64,000 bases of DNA, taken from positions 17,882-81,881 of the forward strand of contig NZ_JACZCS010000025.1 in the NCBI RefSeq assembly GCF_014904745.1, in the 5' to 3' direction. The stretch comes from Oricola nitratireducens (GTDB lineage Bacteria > Pseudomonadota > Alphaproteobacteria > Rhizobiales > Rhizobiaceae). The notes below the pieces were generated by a model that saw only the letters and a list, made by a program, of their open reading frames with translations, ran no database searches and was not told the DNA's origin. This document shows, piece by piece, positions 52,681 to 61,381 of the stretch. The position numbers and the translations under genes are program-made. The first letter of the stretch is position 1. Each line of letters begins with the position of its first letter.

Positions 52681-53104
52681 AATCACGATCGAGGAAGGCA
52701 AGGGCACGGCATTCGACGGCGCGCTCGACCGGCTGCTCGACGTTCATGCGATGCAGGCGGGGCATCCGTTCATCGTCGACGAGATGTTCTGGAAGGCCAC
52801 GGACGGGAGCGGGAAGGTCGTCGGCGGCCTTTCGGGCAAGGCGCAACTCGGCTGGCTGTTCGTGAAGCTCTTGGCGCTCGCGCCGGACGCGCGCGGTTCC
52901 GGCCTCGGCGGCAGGCTGCTCGAAAAGGCGGAAGACCATGCGCGCGAACACGGGCTCGCCGGCGTCTATCTCGACACCTATGAATTCCAGGCGCCGGACT
53001 TCTACAAGAAGATGGGATATGCCGAAATCGGCCGCCTGCCGGCGGCGGGCGGGTATCCGCAACGCATCTGGTTCGCCAAAACCCTGAAGGAGGAACTGCC
53101 GTGA
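52673..53104 (+). CDS. GNAT family N-acetyltransferase, copy 1
   Basis: The 143-residue protein has the acetyl-CoA pyrophosphate loop APDARGSGLGGRLLEKAE (RGxGxG) and the C-terminal FYKKMGY motif. Closely similar to the next gene (shared GVYLDTY-FQAP and GRLPAAGG), so a tandem duplicate. Its ATG lies in the last bases of cobN (ATGATTGA), so it is coupled to the cobalamin operon. The acetylated substrate is unknown. Confidence 0.88.
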   Translation: MIEITIEEGKGTAFDGALDRLLDVHAMQAGHPFIVDEMFWKATDGSGKVVGGLSGKAQLGWLFVKLLALAPDARGSGLGGRLLEKAEDHAREHGLAGVYLDTYEFQAPDFYKKMGYAEIGRLPAAGGYPQRIWFAKTLKEELP

Positions 53105-53535
53105 CGGTCGAGATCGAGACAATCGACGGCGATGCGGCGGACCTCGCCCGGCAAGTCGAGGCGGCGCTGGACGAGGCCGCGAGGTTGCTCGGCAAGCCCT
53201 TCGACGACGACGGCATCAATTTGCGCGCCAGCGATGGCGATGGCGGATTCCTTGGCGGTCTCTGCGGGGTTGTCCTGCAGCGCTGGCTCTATGTCCGGCT
53301 TCTCGCGGTGACGCCGCAGGCGCGCACGCTGGGCGTCGGCCGCGCGCTGATGGCCGGGGCCGAGGCGGAAGCGCGCAGGCGCGGTCTCGTCGGGGTCTAT
53401 CTCGACACCTACGATTTCCAGGCGCCGGGTTTCTACGAGAAGCTGGGGTACAGCGAATTCGGCCGCCTGCCGGCCGCGGGCGGTGCGCCGCTGCGCATCT
53501 ATTTCGCGAAACCGTTCGGCGGGGACATGCCATGA
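53101..53535 (+). CDS. GNAT family N-acetyltransferase, copy 2
   Basis: The 144-residue protein has a GTG start that overlaps the preceding stop (GTGA). The acetyl-CoA loop PQARTLGVGRALM keeps the QxxxxGxG/A core, and YEKLGY matches copy 1. The extra N-terminal VEIETIDGDAADLARQVEAAL differs from copy 1, so the two copies have diverged at the substrate end. It sits between cobN and cobO; a link with cobalamin metabolism is possible only by position. Confidence 0.88.
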   Translation: MTVEIETIDGDAADLARQVEAALDEAARLLGKPFDDDGINLRASDGDGGFLGGLCGVVLQRWLYVRLLAVTPQARTLGVGRALMAGAEAEARRRGLVGVYLDTYDFQAPGFYEKLGYSEFGRLPAAGGAPLRIYFAKPFGGDMP

Positions 53536-53695
53536 CGCGGGCCGCGGGGCGCCGCGACAAGAGATTCACCTTTGCGCCGCAAGTGTCGACAACCACACCG
53601 GTTTTTCGACCGGACAGGATGACTTCTGGAACCAACGCATCGAATGGCTTAGCGTGGCAGGCGACCTGCCGAAGCATGAAGAACGGGAAAACAGA

Positions 53696-54310
53696 ATGAG
53701 CGCGGACAACGACAGCGAACGCCACGCGACGAAGATGGCCAAGAAGAAGGCGGCGCGCGACAAGATCATGGCCACCAAGACGGACGAGAAGGGGCTGATC
53801 ATCGTCCATACCGGCAAGGGCAAGGGCAAGTCGACGGCGGCCTTCGGCATGATCTTCCGGCATATCGCGCATGGCCGCAAATGCGCCGTGGTGCAGTTCA
53901 TCAAGGGCGGGATGGAGACCGGCGAGCGCAACCTGATCAAGGAGCGCTTCTCCGACATCTGCTCTTTCTACACGATGGGCGAGGGCTTCACCTGGGAGAC
54001 GCAGAACAAGGAACGCGACATCGAGGCGGCGAAGGCCGCCTGGGAAAAGGCCAAGGAACTGATCCGCGACGAGACCAACACGATGGTTTTGCTCGACGAG
54101 ATCAACATCGCGCTGCGCTACGACTATCTCGACGTCAACGAGGTGGTGGAGTTCCTGAAGACCGAAAAGCCGCCGATGACGCATGTGGTGCTGACCGGGC
54201 GCAACGCCGGCGAAGAGCTCATCGAGGCGGCCGACCTCGTCACCGAGATGGAACTGATCAAGCATCCGTTCCGCTCCGGCATCAAGGCGCAGATCGGCGT
54301 CGAGTACTGA
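53696..54310 (+). CDS. cobO: Cob(I)yrinic acid a,c-diamide adenosyltransferase
   Basis: The 204-residue CobA/CobO-type corrinoid adenosyltransferase has P-loop HTGKGKGKSTAAFG and later MVLLDEINIALRYDYLD and HVVLTGRNAGEELIEAADLVTEM. It attaches the 5'-deoxyadenosyl group to the corrinoid cobalt. ATG at 53696; 160 bases of non-coding DNA separate it from the GNAT gene, so it may have a promoter of its own. The FAD gene starts 1 base after its stop codon. Confidence 0.93.
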   Translation: MSADNDSERHATKMAKKKAARDKIMATKTDEKGLIIVHTGKGKGKSTAAFGMIFRHIAHGRKCAVVQFIKGGMETGERNLIKERFSDICSFYTMGEGFTWETQNKERDIEAAKAAWEKAKELIRDETNTMVLLDEINIALRYDYLDVNEVVEFLKTEKPPMTHVVLTGRNAGEELIEAADLVTEMELIKHPFRSGIKAQIGVEY

Positions 54311-54311
54311 G

Positions 54312-55565
54312 ATGGCATACGACGCCATCGTTCTCGGGGCCGGCATCGCCGGCGTATCGACCGCCATCCACCTGCGCAAACGGGGGCTTTCGGTCGCGCT
54401 GGTCGACCGGCGCGAGCCGGGCGAGGAAACGAGCTTCGGCAATGCCGGCATCATCCAGCGCGAGGGGATCCACCCCTATCTGTTCCCGCGCGACCTGCGC
54501 ACCATCATCGACGTGGCGCTGAAACGGCGCACCGACGCCGACTATCACATCACGTCGCTCGCCTCGGTCGCGCCGTTCCTGTGGCGCTATTTCCGCGCAT
54601 CGACGGAGGAGGGCGGACGGCGGTCACTGGCGGCCAACGTACCGATCTTCGCGCGTTGTCTCGAGGCGCACGAGGCACTGATGGACGAGGCCGGCTCGTC
54701 CGGGCTGATCGCCAAGCGCGGCTGGATCCGGCTGTTTCGCGACGACGGCGCGATCCCGGAAGCCGAGGCGCAGGCGCGCGAATTGCGCGATTTCGGCCTC
54801 GATGCGGTCATGCCCGACATGACCGAACTGCAGGCGCTGGAACCGCATGTCGACGTGACGCAGCTTGCCGGCGCGATGCATTACCGCGATCCGTGGACCT
54901 GCAGCGACCCCGGCGCGCTGGTGAAATCCTATGCGGACCTGTTCAAGCGCCTCGGCGGCGAGATCGTCCAGGCGGAAATCTTCGGGCTGGAAAACGGCAA
55001 CGGCAAATGGACGGTGGCGACCGACGGTCCGGCGCTTTCCGCAGAGCACGTCGCGGTGACGCTGGGGCCGTGGTCGAAGAAGCTGCTCGACGCGGCCGGG
55101 CTGCGGCTGCCGATGGGCGTCAAGCGCGGTTATCACGAGCATTACGGCGCGACGGGCAACGCCTATCTTTCCCGGCCGCTGGTCGACGACGAGTTCGGTT
55201 TCGTGCTGGCGCCGATGGCGCGCGGCATCCGGCTGACCTCGGGCGCGGAATTCGCCCGCCAGGAAGCGGCGAAGACGCCGGTGCAACTGCGCAAGGTCCT
55301 GCCGATGGCGCGCGACCTGTTTCCGCTCGGCGACAGCGTCGACCCGGAGCCGTGGATGGGTGCGAGGCCGGTCTTTCCGGACATGCTGCCGGTCGTCGGA
55401 AGGGCGCCCGGCATGAACGGTATCTGGCTCAATTTCGGCCACGGACATCACGGTTTCACGCTCGGGCCGGCAACCGGCGAACTGGTCGCGCAGATGATTT
55501 CCGGCGAGACGCCGTTCTGCGATCCGGAACCCTACAGCGCCCAGCGCTTCACGCGGTTGCAATAG
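54312..55565 (+). CDS. DadA-like FAD-dependent oxidoreductase
   Basis: The 417-residue DAO-family protein starts with the FAD-binding AIVLGAGIAGVSTAIHLRKRGLSVALVDRR and ends with the HGHHGFTLGPATGELVAQMISGE block of D-amino acid dehydrogenase-type enzymes. It probably oxidises a D-amino acid or N-methylated amino acid, feeding electrons to the membrane. It follows cobO directly. Its last 34 bases overlap the convergent methyltransferase gene. Confidence 0.85.
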   Translation: MAYDAIVLGAGIAGVSTAIHLRKRGLSVALVDRREPGEETSFGNAGIIQREGIHPYLFPRDLRTIIDVALKRRTDADYHITSLASVAPFLWRYFRASTEEGGRRSLAANVPIFARCLEAHEALMDEAGSSGLIAKRGWIRLFRDDGAIPEAEAQARELRDFGLDAVMPDMTELQALEPHVDVTQLAGAMHYRDPWTCSDPGALVKSYADLFKRLGGEIVQAEIFGLENGNGKWTVATDGPALSAEHVAVTLGPWSKKLLDAAGLRLPMGVKRGYHEHYGATGNAYLSRPLVDDEFGFVLAPMARGIRLTSGAEFARQEAAKTPVQLRKVLPMARDLFPLGDSVDPEPWMGARPVFPDMLPVVGRAPGMNGIWLNFGHGHHGFTLGPATGELVAQMISGETPFCDPEPYSAQRFTRLQ

Positions 55566-56083
55566 GCGGCATAGGCGTCGCCATAGGTTCGGGCGAGCCA
55601 TTTTTCCTCGTAAGGCACGGCGAAGACATAGAGCACGGCTAGCGATCCCGAGGCGATCGCGGCCGGCCAGGATGCGGCGAGCATCGTCCAGCCGGCGCAG
55701 AGCGCCAGGTTGGCGACATAGGTCGGGTTGCGGCTGCGCGCGAAAAGCCCGTCGGTGACGAGTCCGCCGCGCGCGCCCATCGAGCGGTCGAGGCCGAGCT
55801 TCATGATCGCCCATGAACTCACCCAGCTCGACACGAAGGCAAGCGGGAAACCGGCATACCAGCGGATCCAGACGGGCCAGTCCCAGGCGTTCCAGCTCGC
55901 GCGGCCGGCCATGTATGCGGCGCCGATGGCGAGGATCGTCACCGTCCATGTGACGATGCGTGCCGGCCAGCCGAAATCAAGCGGCGGCCAGACCGGGCGA
56001 TCGGGCCGGTTCGCCGACCACGCGACGATGAACGCGACGGCGGCACAGCAGGTGCAGGTTATGGCGGCGAACACATACGCCAT
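55532..56083 (-). CDS. Isoprenylcysteine carboxyl methyltransferase-like (PEMT/ICMT family) membrane protein
   Basis: The 183-residue integral membrane protein has about five helices. The C-terminal signature LFARSRNPTYVANLALCAGW with VPYEEKWLARTYGDAYAAYCNRVKRW is the SAM-binding end of the ICMT/PEMT superfamily. It could methylate a lipid or small hydrophobic compound. It overlaps the 3' end of the DadA-like gene by 34 bases tail to tail. Confidence 0.85.
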   Translation of the reverse strand: MAYVFAAITCTCCAAVAFIVAWSANRPDRPVWPPLDFGWPARIVTWTVTILAIGAAYMAGRASWNAWDWPVWIRWYAGFPLAFVSSWVSSWAIMKLGLDRSMGARGGLVTDGLFARSRNPTYVANLALCAGWTMLAASWPAAIASGSLAVLYVFAVPYEEKWLARTYGDAYAAYCNRVKRWAL

Positions 56084-56280
56084 GGCAGGCGGTTCCTATG
56101 TCGTTGTTCCCGGTTTTACGGAGACATAGGCGCGAAACGGCAAAGGCCAAGCGGGTTGCGGCCGGCGGCGCGGCGAAAGACGGCTTGCGAAGAATTGCAG
56201 GTAATTCCTTAACCACAAGGTCACGACGTTCCCCTAGGATTCGGCATCGGGCGACTCCGGCGTCCGCTAGGGGAGTAAAG

Positions 56281-57252
56281 ATGAACTTCGTAGCCCTGAT
56301 GAAGAGATCCGGCCTCGAGGTGGCGACCGAGAGCACGCTGCTCTATGACGCGGTGCCGCATTTCGATGCGGCGGAACTCGCCGCGCATCTGGAACCGATC
56401 CTGAACGGCGATCCGGTGACGATCGTCAAGGAGGAGGTGGCCGGCCCGACCCGCTATCTCACGTTCAAGGCCGGCGGCTGCAACATCATTGTCGAGGCCG
56501 GAAACGCCATCCGGCAGCGGGCTTCCTATTTCGAGGCGCTCGACTGGCCGATGCTGCACCGGACATTCCCCGACGCGGAGGAGGCCGTGCGCGCCCATCG
56601 CGCGCATGTGCAAATCACCGTAGAGGTGGAGTACGATGCCGTCGCCAATGCGCTCGGCATGCGTCCCGTGAATTCGAGCTTCGCGCGCAGCCTGCTCGCC
56701 GGCCGAGTGACGGCCGCGGTCTGCCGGATCGCGATGCCGACCGGTATCTACTGGAAGGGCTGCGAGATGCTCTACAAGCCGGGGCCGTTCCTGCGCGAAC
56801 TTGATACCGAGCCGGTCGATCTCTTCGTCCGCGTGACGCCGTTTTCGAGCAACCGCCCGATCATGGGCGTCCGCGCCATCGGCGCGTCGACGCGCGGGGC
56901 GTTCGACCTGCTCGGCCGGGAGGTCGTGCTGGAGGAGGCGCCGGTTCCCGTCGAATGGGCGATGCGGACGCTGCACGGCTTTATCGCGCGCTGTCATGCC
57001 AACGGCGCCTATCTGCCGCATCTGTCGACCTACGCGCCCTCCAAGGGCGACATCATGATCGTCCGGCACCTGACGTCGACGCCGGAAATCGACGAGCCGC
57101 ATATCTCGCTGGAAGTGCGACGGGTCGAGGAAGTCGGTTACGACGCGGCGATGGACGCGTTCGCACCGGTGGAAAAGCCGCGCTGGGACGGGATCGAGCG
57201 GCGCACGCGTCCGAAAAGCGCAAGACCCTTCGGACGGCGCAGCCTGAACTAG
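56281..57252 (+). CDS. Conserved protein of unknown function
   Basis: The 323-residue soluble protein lacks a signal peptide, membrane spans or recognised motif. It contains repeated beta-rich segments (YLTFKAGGCNIIVEAGNAI, GVRAIGASTRGAFDLLGREVVLEEAPVP) and a C-terminal Arg-rich tail (GIERRTRPKSARPFGRRSLN) with a PilZ-like RxxxR run but no full PilZ motif. The start ATG 56281 is preceded by TAGGGGAGT. I do not recognise a family. It stands between an ICMT-like gene and the efflux operon, convergent with the latter. Confidence 0.65.
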   Translation: MNFVALMKRSGLEVATESTLLYDAVPHFDAAELAAHLEPILNGDPVTIVKEEVAGPTRYLTFKAGGCNIIVEAGNAIRQRASYFEALDWPMLHRTFPDAEEAVRAHRAHVQITVEVEYDAVANALGMRPVNSSFARSLLAGRVTAAVCRIAMPTGIYWKGCEMLYKPGPFLRELDTEPVDLFVRVTPFSSNRPIMGVRAIGASTRGAFDLLGREVVLEEAPVPVEWAMRTLHGFIARCHANGAYLPHLSTYAPSKGDIMIVRHLTSTPEIDEPHISLEVRRVEEVGYDAAMDAFAPVEKPRWDGIERRTRPKSARPFGRRSLN

Positions 57253-57282
57253 GCCGCTTCGAACAGGCTCGCGCCGCCGGGA

Positions 57283-58860
57283 TCAGTGCCCGGCGGGCGC
57301 TGCGGCGGCTTCCGGCTTTTTCATCATCATGGCGGCGATCGCCAGCCCGGCGAAGAGCAGGGTCAGGACCCAGAACACGTCGGCAAACGACATCACCCAG
57401 GCCTGCTGGCGCACCATGCCGGTGACCTGGTTCAGCGCCGCGTCCGCGCCGGACAGGCCGTCGGCGGTAAAATTGCGGGTCAGATCGTCCAGCATATCCA
57501 CCGCGGTGCGGTTGGCCCAGGTGACAGCCTCGGCGAGGCGCGCGTAGTGAAAGTCGTCGCGGCTGGTCAGCATGGTGTTGATGACAGCCAGTCCCACCGC
57601 GCCGCCGAGATTGCGGGTGAGATTGAACAGGCCGGAGGCGTTCTTGATGCGCTCCGGCGGCAGGGTGCCGAGGGCGAGGTTGTTGATCGGCACCATGCAC
57701 AGCATGAGCGACACGCCACGCAGGATCTGCGGCAGCAGCAGCTCATAGTAATCCCAGTCGGCGGTGATATCGGTCATCAGCCATGTGCCGGCGCCGAAAC
57801 CGACGAAGCCGATCATCAGCATGACGCGCAGGTCGATGCGGGCCGACAGCGCGCCCGCGACCGGAGCGGTGAGGAACATGGCGAGCCCTGAGACGAACAT
57901 GGTTTCGCCGATCATCAGCGCGTCGTAGCCGCGCACCGAGCCGAGATAGAGCGGGTAGATATAGGTCAGCCCGTAAAGCCCGACGCCGAGGACGAAGGAG
58001 AAAAGCGAGCCGAAGGCGAAATTGATGTCCGTAAAGGCCTTGAGATCGACGACGGGAACCTTGGCCCGGAAGGCGCGGTAGAAGAACAGGATGGCGCCTG
58101 CGGTCATGATCACCGCGAAAGAGGCGATGGTCCGGTCGGACAGCCAGTCATTCGCCGGGCCTTCCTCGAGCACATATTCGAGCGCGCCGAGAAAGGCGGC
58201 CATGCCGAGGAGCCCCCACCAGTCGAAGGTCTTGGCGAGATCGCGTTCCGGCTCGTCGAAATCGATCAGCGTCCAGGCGGCGATTGATACGCCGATGCCC
58301 GGAATGACGTTGACCAGGAACAGCCAGTGCCATGACATGGCATCCGAGATGTAGCCGCCAACCGTCGGGCCGATCGTTGGTGCGAGGGTGGCCACCAGGC
58401 CGATCATCGGCGAGACAATGGGGCGCTTGGACGGCGGGAAGATCGTGAAGGCGGCCGCGAAGACCGAGGGGATCATGCCGCCGCCGATGAAGCCCTGAAT
58501 GGCGCGGTAAACGATCATCTGGTCGATATTGGTCGCGGTGGCGCAGAGCATCGAGGCCAGCGTGAAGCCGGCGGCTGAGACGGTGAACAGCACACGCGTC
58601 GACAGGATGCGCGCCAGGATGCCCGAAAGCGGGATCATGATCACTTCGGCGATCAGATAGGAGGTCTGCACCCAGGCGATCTCGTCACGTCCGGCTCCGA
58701 GGCCGGCCTGGATCTCGGCCAGCGAGGCGGAGACGATCTGGATGTCGAGGATGGCCATGAACATGCCGAAGACCATCGCCAGAAAGGCTATAATCCGGCG
58801 AACCGGCATCGCCTCCGGGTCGGCGCCGGCATGGGCCGGAGAAAAGGTCGTGTCGCTCAT
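57283..58860 (-). CDS. emrB: DHA2 family (EmrB/QacA-type) MFS efflux pump
   Basis: The 525-residue transporter has 14 predicted helices. It has the antiporter signature GPTVGGYISDAMSWHWLFLVNVIPG and the start of motif A near DIQIVSASLAEIQAGLGAG. With the HlyD-type adaptor gene 34 bases upstream in the operon it forms an EmrAB-type pump, expelling hydrophobic compounds across both membranes with an outer-membrane channel. Regulation by the divergent TetR gene is likely. Confidence 0.9.
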   Translation of the reverse strand: MSDTTFSPAHAGADPEAMPVRRIIAFLAMVFGMFMAILDIQIVSASLAEIQAGLGAGRDEIAWVQTSYLIAEVIMIPLSGILARILSTRVLFTVSAAGFTLASMLCATATNIDQMIVYRAIQGFIGGGMIPSVFAAAFTIFPPSKRPIVSPMIGLVATLAPTIGPTVGGYISDAMSWHWLFLVNVIPGIGVSIAAWTLIDFDEPERDLAKTFDWWGLLGMAAFLGALEYVLEEGPANDWLSDRTIASFAVIMTAGAILFFYRAFRAKVPVVDLKAFTDINFAFGSLFSFVLGVGLYGLTYIYPLYLGSVRGYDALMIGETMFVSGLAMFLTAPVAGALSARIDLRVMLMIGFVGFGAGTWLMTDITADWDYYELLLPQILRGVSLMLCMVPINNLALGTLPPERIKNASGLFNLTRNLGGAVGLAVINTMLTSRDDFHYARLAEAVTWANRTAVDMLDDLTRNFTADGLSGADAALNQVTGMVRQQAWVMSFADVFWVLTLLFAGLAIAAMMMKKPEAAAAPAGH

Positions 58861-58894
58861 GACCGCGTTTCCCTTGAGCCTAGCGCGCCCGTGC

Positions 58895-60121
58895 CTACTC
58901 GGCCGCGTGCAACGCGCCGTCGGGGGCGGTGCGGGTGTCGATGTCTACCACGACGCTCATGCCGGCGCGCAGGCGTCCGCTGGCGAGCGCGTCGGCGGGA
59001 AGCGCGATGCGCACCGGAACGCGCTGGACGACCTTGGTGAAATTGCCGGTGGCGTTGTTGGGCGGCAGCAGCGAGAACACCGAGCCGGACGCCGGCGAGA
59101 CCGAGACGACCGTGCCCTCTATGGGATCGCCGTCATAAGCGTCGACGCTGATCGACACCTTCTCGCCCGGTACGACGCCGGCGATCTGGGTTTCCTTCAG
59201 ATTGGCGTCGACATAGAGCGCGTTCACCGGGACGAGGGCGGCGAGCCGCTGCCCGGCGGTGACGAGGTCGCCCTCATGCGCGGCGAGATTGCCGACCACG
59301 CCGTCATAGGGCGCGTGCAGGACGGTGAAGGCGAGGTCGCGGTCCGCCTTGTCGGCGGCGAGGTGCAGGGAGGTCAGCGCGCTCTCGGCCTCGGCCTTCT
59401 GGGCCTGAAGCACCGTGATATTGGCCCTGGCGGCCCGAATGCCGGCTTGCGCTCCGGCAAGGCTCGCACTGGCCTGTTCCCAGGAAGCCTTGGCGGCGTC
59501 GAGGCTTGCTCCCGACGCGTGGCCTTCCGCGGCCAGCGTGACGGCGCGATCGCGCGCGGCCTTGGCATTGGCTTCGGTCGCGGCGAGGGCCTGTTGCTGG
59601 GCTTCAGCCTGGGCGAGCGCCGCGCGGGCGCCCTCGATCTGGGCGTCGATGCGTTCGATGGCGAGTTTCTGGCTGGCGATCTGCGCCTTCGCCTGATCGG
59701 CGGCGATGCGGTAATCGCCGTCATCGAGGGTGACGAGCGGATCGCCTGCCTTGACCATCTGGTTGGCGGTGACGTTCACCCTGGCGACGTAGCCGGACAC
59801 TTTCGGCGAGACAGTAGTGATGTTGCCGTCGATATAGGCATCGTCGGTGGAGACCATGAAACGGCCGACCGTCCACCATTGGTGGCCGTACCAGCCCGCG
59901 CCGGCGAGGGCGGCGAGGGCGACGGTGGTCAGGATCAGGCGGCGCACCGGCGAACGGCGCGGCTTCTGCTCCTGCTTGACCGGAGCGTCGCCGACGGCAT
60001 CCGGCTTGCGCGCGGTTTCGTCAACCGGGCGGGGAAAAGGTTTCAACTCGGCGGTGTGCGCCGTGTCTGGCGCGCCTGCGGCCGGGGCTTCGTTCTTGAT
60101 GGCAGGATCCGATGTGGACAT
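58895..60121 (-). CDS. emrA: HlyD/EmrA-type membrane fusion protein
   Basis: The 408-residue adaptor has one N-terminal membrane helix (about 63-78, ILTTVALAALAGAGW), a lipoyl-like biotinyl domain (YIDGNITTVSPKVSGYVARVNV), a long coiled-coil hairpin rich in Ala/Gln (about 130-260) and a beta-barrel domain. It links EmrB to an outer-membrane channel. The ATG at 60121 was chosen; an in-frame extension upstream would run through the operator region. It is divergent from the TetR regulator. Confidence 0.88.
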   Translation of the reverse strand: MSTSDPAIKNEAPAAGAPDTAHTAELKPFPRPVDETARKPDAVGDAPVKQEQKPRRSPVRRLILTTVALAALAGAGWYGHQWWTVGRFMVSTDDAYIDGNITTVSPKVSGYVARVNVTANQMVKAGDPLVTLDDGDYRIAADQAKAQIASQKLAIERIDAQIEGARAALAQAEAQQQALAATEANAKAARDRAVTLAAEGHASGASLDAAKASWEQASASLAGAQAGIRAARANITVLQAQKAEAESALTSLHLAADKADRDLAFTVLHAPYDGVVGNLAAHEGDLVTAGQRLAALVPVNALYVDANLKETQIAGVVPGEKVSISVDAYDGDPIEGTVVSVSPASGSVFSLLPPNNATGNFTKVVQRVPVRIALPADALASGRLRAGMSVVVDIDTRTAPDGALHAAE

Positions 60122-60149
60122 GACTGCATCCCTTACGCGAGATAAAATG

Positions 60150-60166
60150 AACCGAACCGTTCGGTT
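60150..60166. promoter_or_regulatory. 17-base palindromic operator in the emrA-tetR intergenic region
   Basis: AACCGAAC-C-GTTCGGTT, perfect arms around one central base, 28 bases upstream of the emrA start. Probably bound by the TetR-type protein encoded next door. Confidence 0.7.
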
Positions 60167-60207
60167 CGAATTGACATAGACCGTCTGTCGGTCCATATCA
60201 AGAGGAA

Positions 60208-60227
60208 ATCGAACCGCCTGGTTCGAT
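60208..60227. promoter_or_regulatory. Second palindromic operator in the emrA-tetR region
   Basis: ATCGAACC-GCCT-GGTTCGAT, perfect 8-base arms, 19 bases before the tetR start. It shares CGAACC/GGTTCG with the operator at 60150, so one regulator may bind both and control the two divergent genes. Confidence 0.7.
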
Positions 60228-60246
60228 AATTTTGCGAGGTCCCGAA

Positions 60247-60939
60247 ATGCCTGGCCTGTTGAAGAATGAAGCAAGCTTCAAGAAAGCGATGGACGTGGCG
60301 GACAAGCAGCCGAACCGCCGGGTGGCCGGGCAGGATCCGGTCAAGCGCCAGCAGATACTGGACGGCGCCAAGCGCGTGTTCATGCAGGTCGGGTTCGACG
60401 CCGCCAGCATGAACGACATCACCCGCGAGGCGGGCGTCTCCAAGGGCACGATCTATGTCTATTTCGAAAACAAGGAAGACCTGTTCGGCGCGCTGATCGA
60501 CCGGGAACGCTCGGCGCTCTTCGCGTCGCTGGCCGACGCGCTCAAAGAGGGCGGCACGGTGCGCGAAACGCTGATGCGCTACGGCGTGCTGCTGGCGACC
60601 CGGATGACCTCGGTGCAGGTGGTGCGCGCCCAGCGCATGGTGATCGGCGTCACCGAGCGCATGCCGGCGCTCGGGCGGCGATTCTTCGATACCGGACCGG
60701 ATTCCGCCAAGGTGCTGCTGAGCAATTATCTGGAGCGCCAGATCGAGGCCGGCCTGCTCGACATTCCGGACAGGGTGCTGGCGGCGCAGCAAATGTTCGA
60801 CCTGTGCACCGCCGGCCTGTTCCGCTCCTGCATCTTCGGCGTCCGCGAGGCGTCGCCGCCGGCCGACGAGATCGAAAGGGTCGTGACCAGCGCCGTGGAG
60901 ATGTTCCTGGCGCGCTACGGGACGGGGACCGAGGGCTGA
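60247..60939 (+). CDS. TetR family transcriptional regulator of the efflux operon
   Basis: The 230-residue protein has a TetR helix-turn-helix (RQQILDGAKRVFMQVGFDAASMNDITREAGVSKGTIYVYFENKEDLF, about residues 35-80) after an unusual 30-residue N-terminal extension, and a C-terminal ligand-binding domain of the AefR type (GVTERMPALGRRFFDTGPD). Divergent from emrAB with two palindromic sites between, it is very likely the repressor, released by a pump substrate. Confidence 0.92.
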   Translation: MPGLLKNEASFKKAMDVADKQPNRRVAGQDPVKRQQILDGAKRVFMQVGFDAASMNDITREAGVSKGTIYVYFENKEDLFGALIDRERSALFASLADALKEGGTVRETLMRYGVLLATRMTSVQVVRAQRMVIGVTERMPALGRRFFDTGPDSAKVLLSNYLERQIEAGLLDIPDRVLAAQQMFDLCTAGLFRSCIFGVREASPPADEIERVVTSAVEMFLARYGTGTEG

Positions 60940-60940
60940 C

Positions 60941-61345
60941 CTATTCGTCCGCCTTCGGCCAGTAGGTGCCGAAGCACCAGAGATTGCCTTCCGGGTCGCG
61001 GCAGATGAATTCACGGCTGCCGTAGTCGCGGTCGGTCAAGCCCTGCTCGATGGTGACGCCCGAAGCGGCGACCTTCTCGTGCAACGCGTCCACATCGCCT
61101 ACGGCGACATAGAGCGACTTTCCGCCGGTCGTGCCGGGGCCTCCGACCTTCTTGCCGTAATCGTCGTCTCGCGCCGTGCCGAGCATGATCATCGACGATC
61201 CGAAAGAAAGTTCGGCATGCGCGAGTTCGCCGGTCTCCGGGTAGCGGGCCTTCAGGGAAAAGCCGACGGTGTCGCACAGCCATCCGATCATGGCGCCCGG
61301 GTCGGAATAGCGAAAAGTTGCATAGATTCTAGGGGCTTCTGTCAT
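60941..61345 (-). CDS. VOC (glyoxalase-fold) family protein
   Basis: The 134-residue protein has paired beta-alpha-beta-beta-beta units: RYSDPGAMIGWLCDTVGFSLKARYPE and GDVDALHEKVAASGVTIEQ... SREFICRDPEGNLWCFGTYWP. The last motif is that of the VOC superfamily (glyoxalase, bleomycin resistance, dioxygenase). The ATG at 61345 has GGAGA at the correct distance. It is just downstream of the AraC gene in the same direction. Confidence 0.88.
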   Translation of the reverse strand: MTEAPRIYATFRYSDPGAMIGWLCDTVGFSLKARYPETGELAHAELSFGSSMIMLGTARDDDYGKKVGGPGTTGGKSLYVAVGDVDALHEKVAASGVTIEQGLTDRDYGSREFICRDPEGNLWCFGTYWPKADE

Positions 61346-61381
61346 GTCGTTCTCCATTCGAGTCAGGTCGATGGAGGCAGG

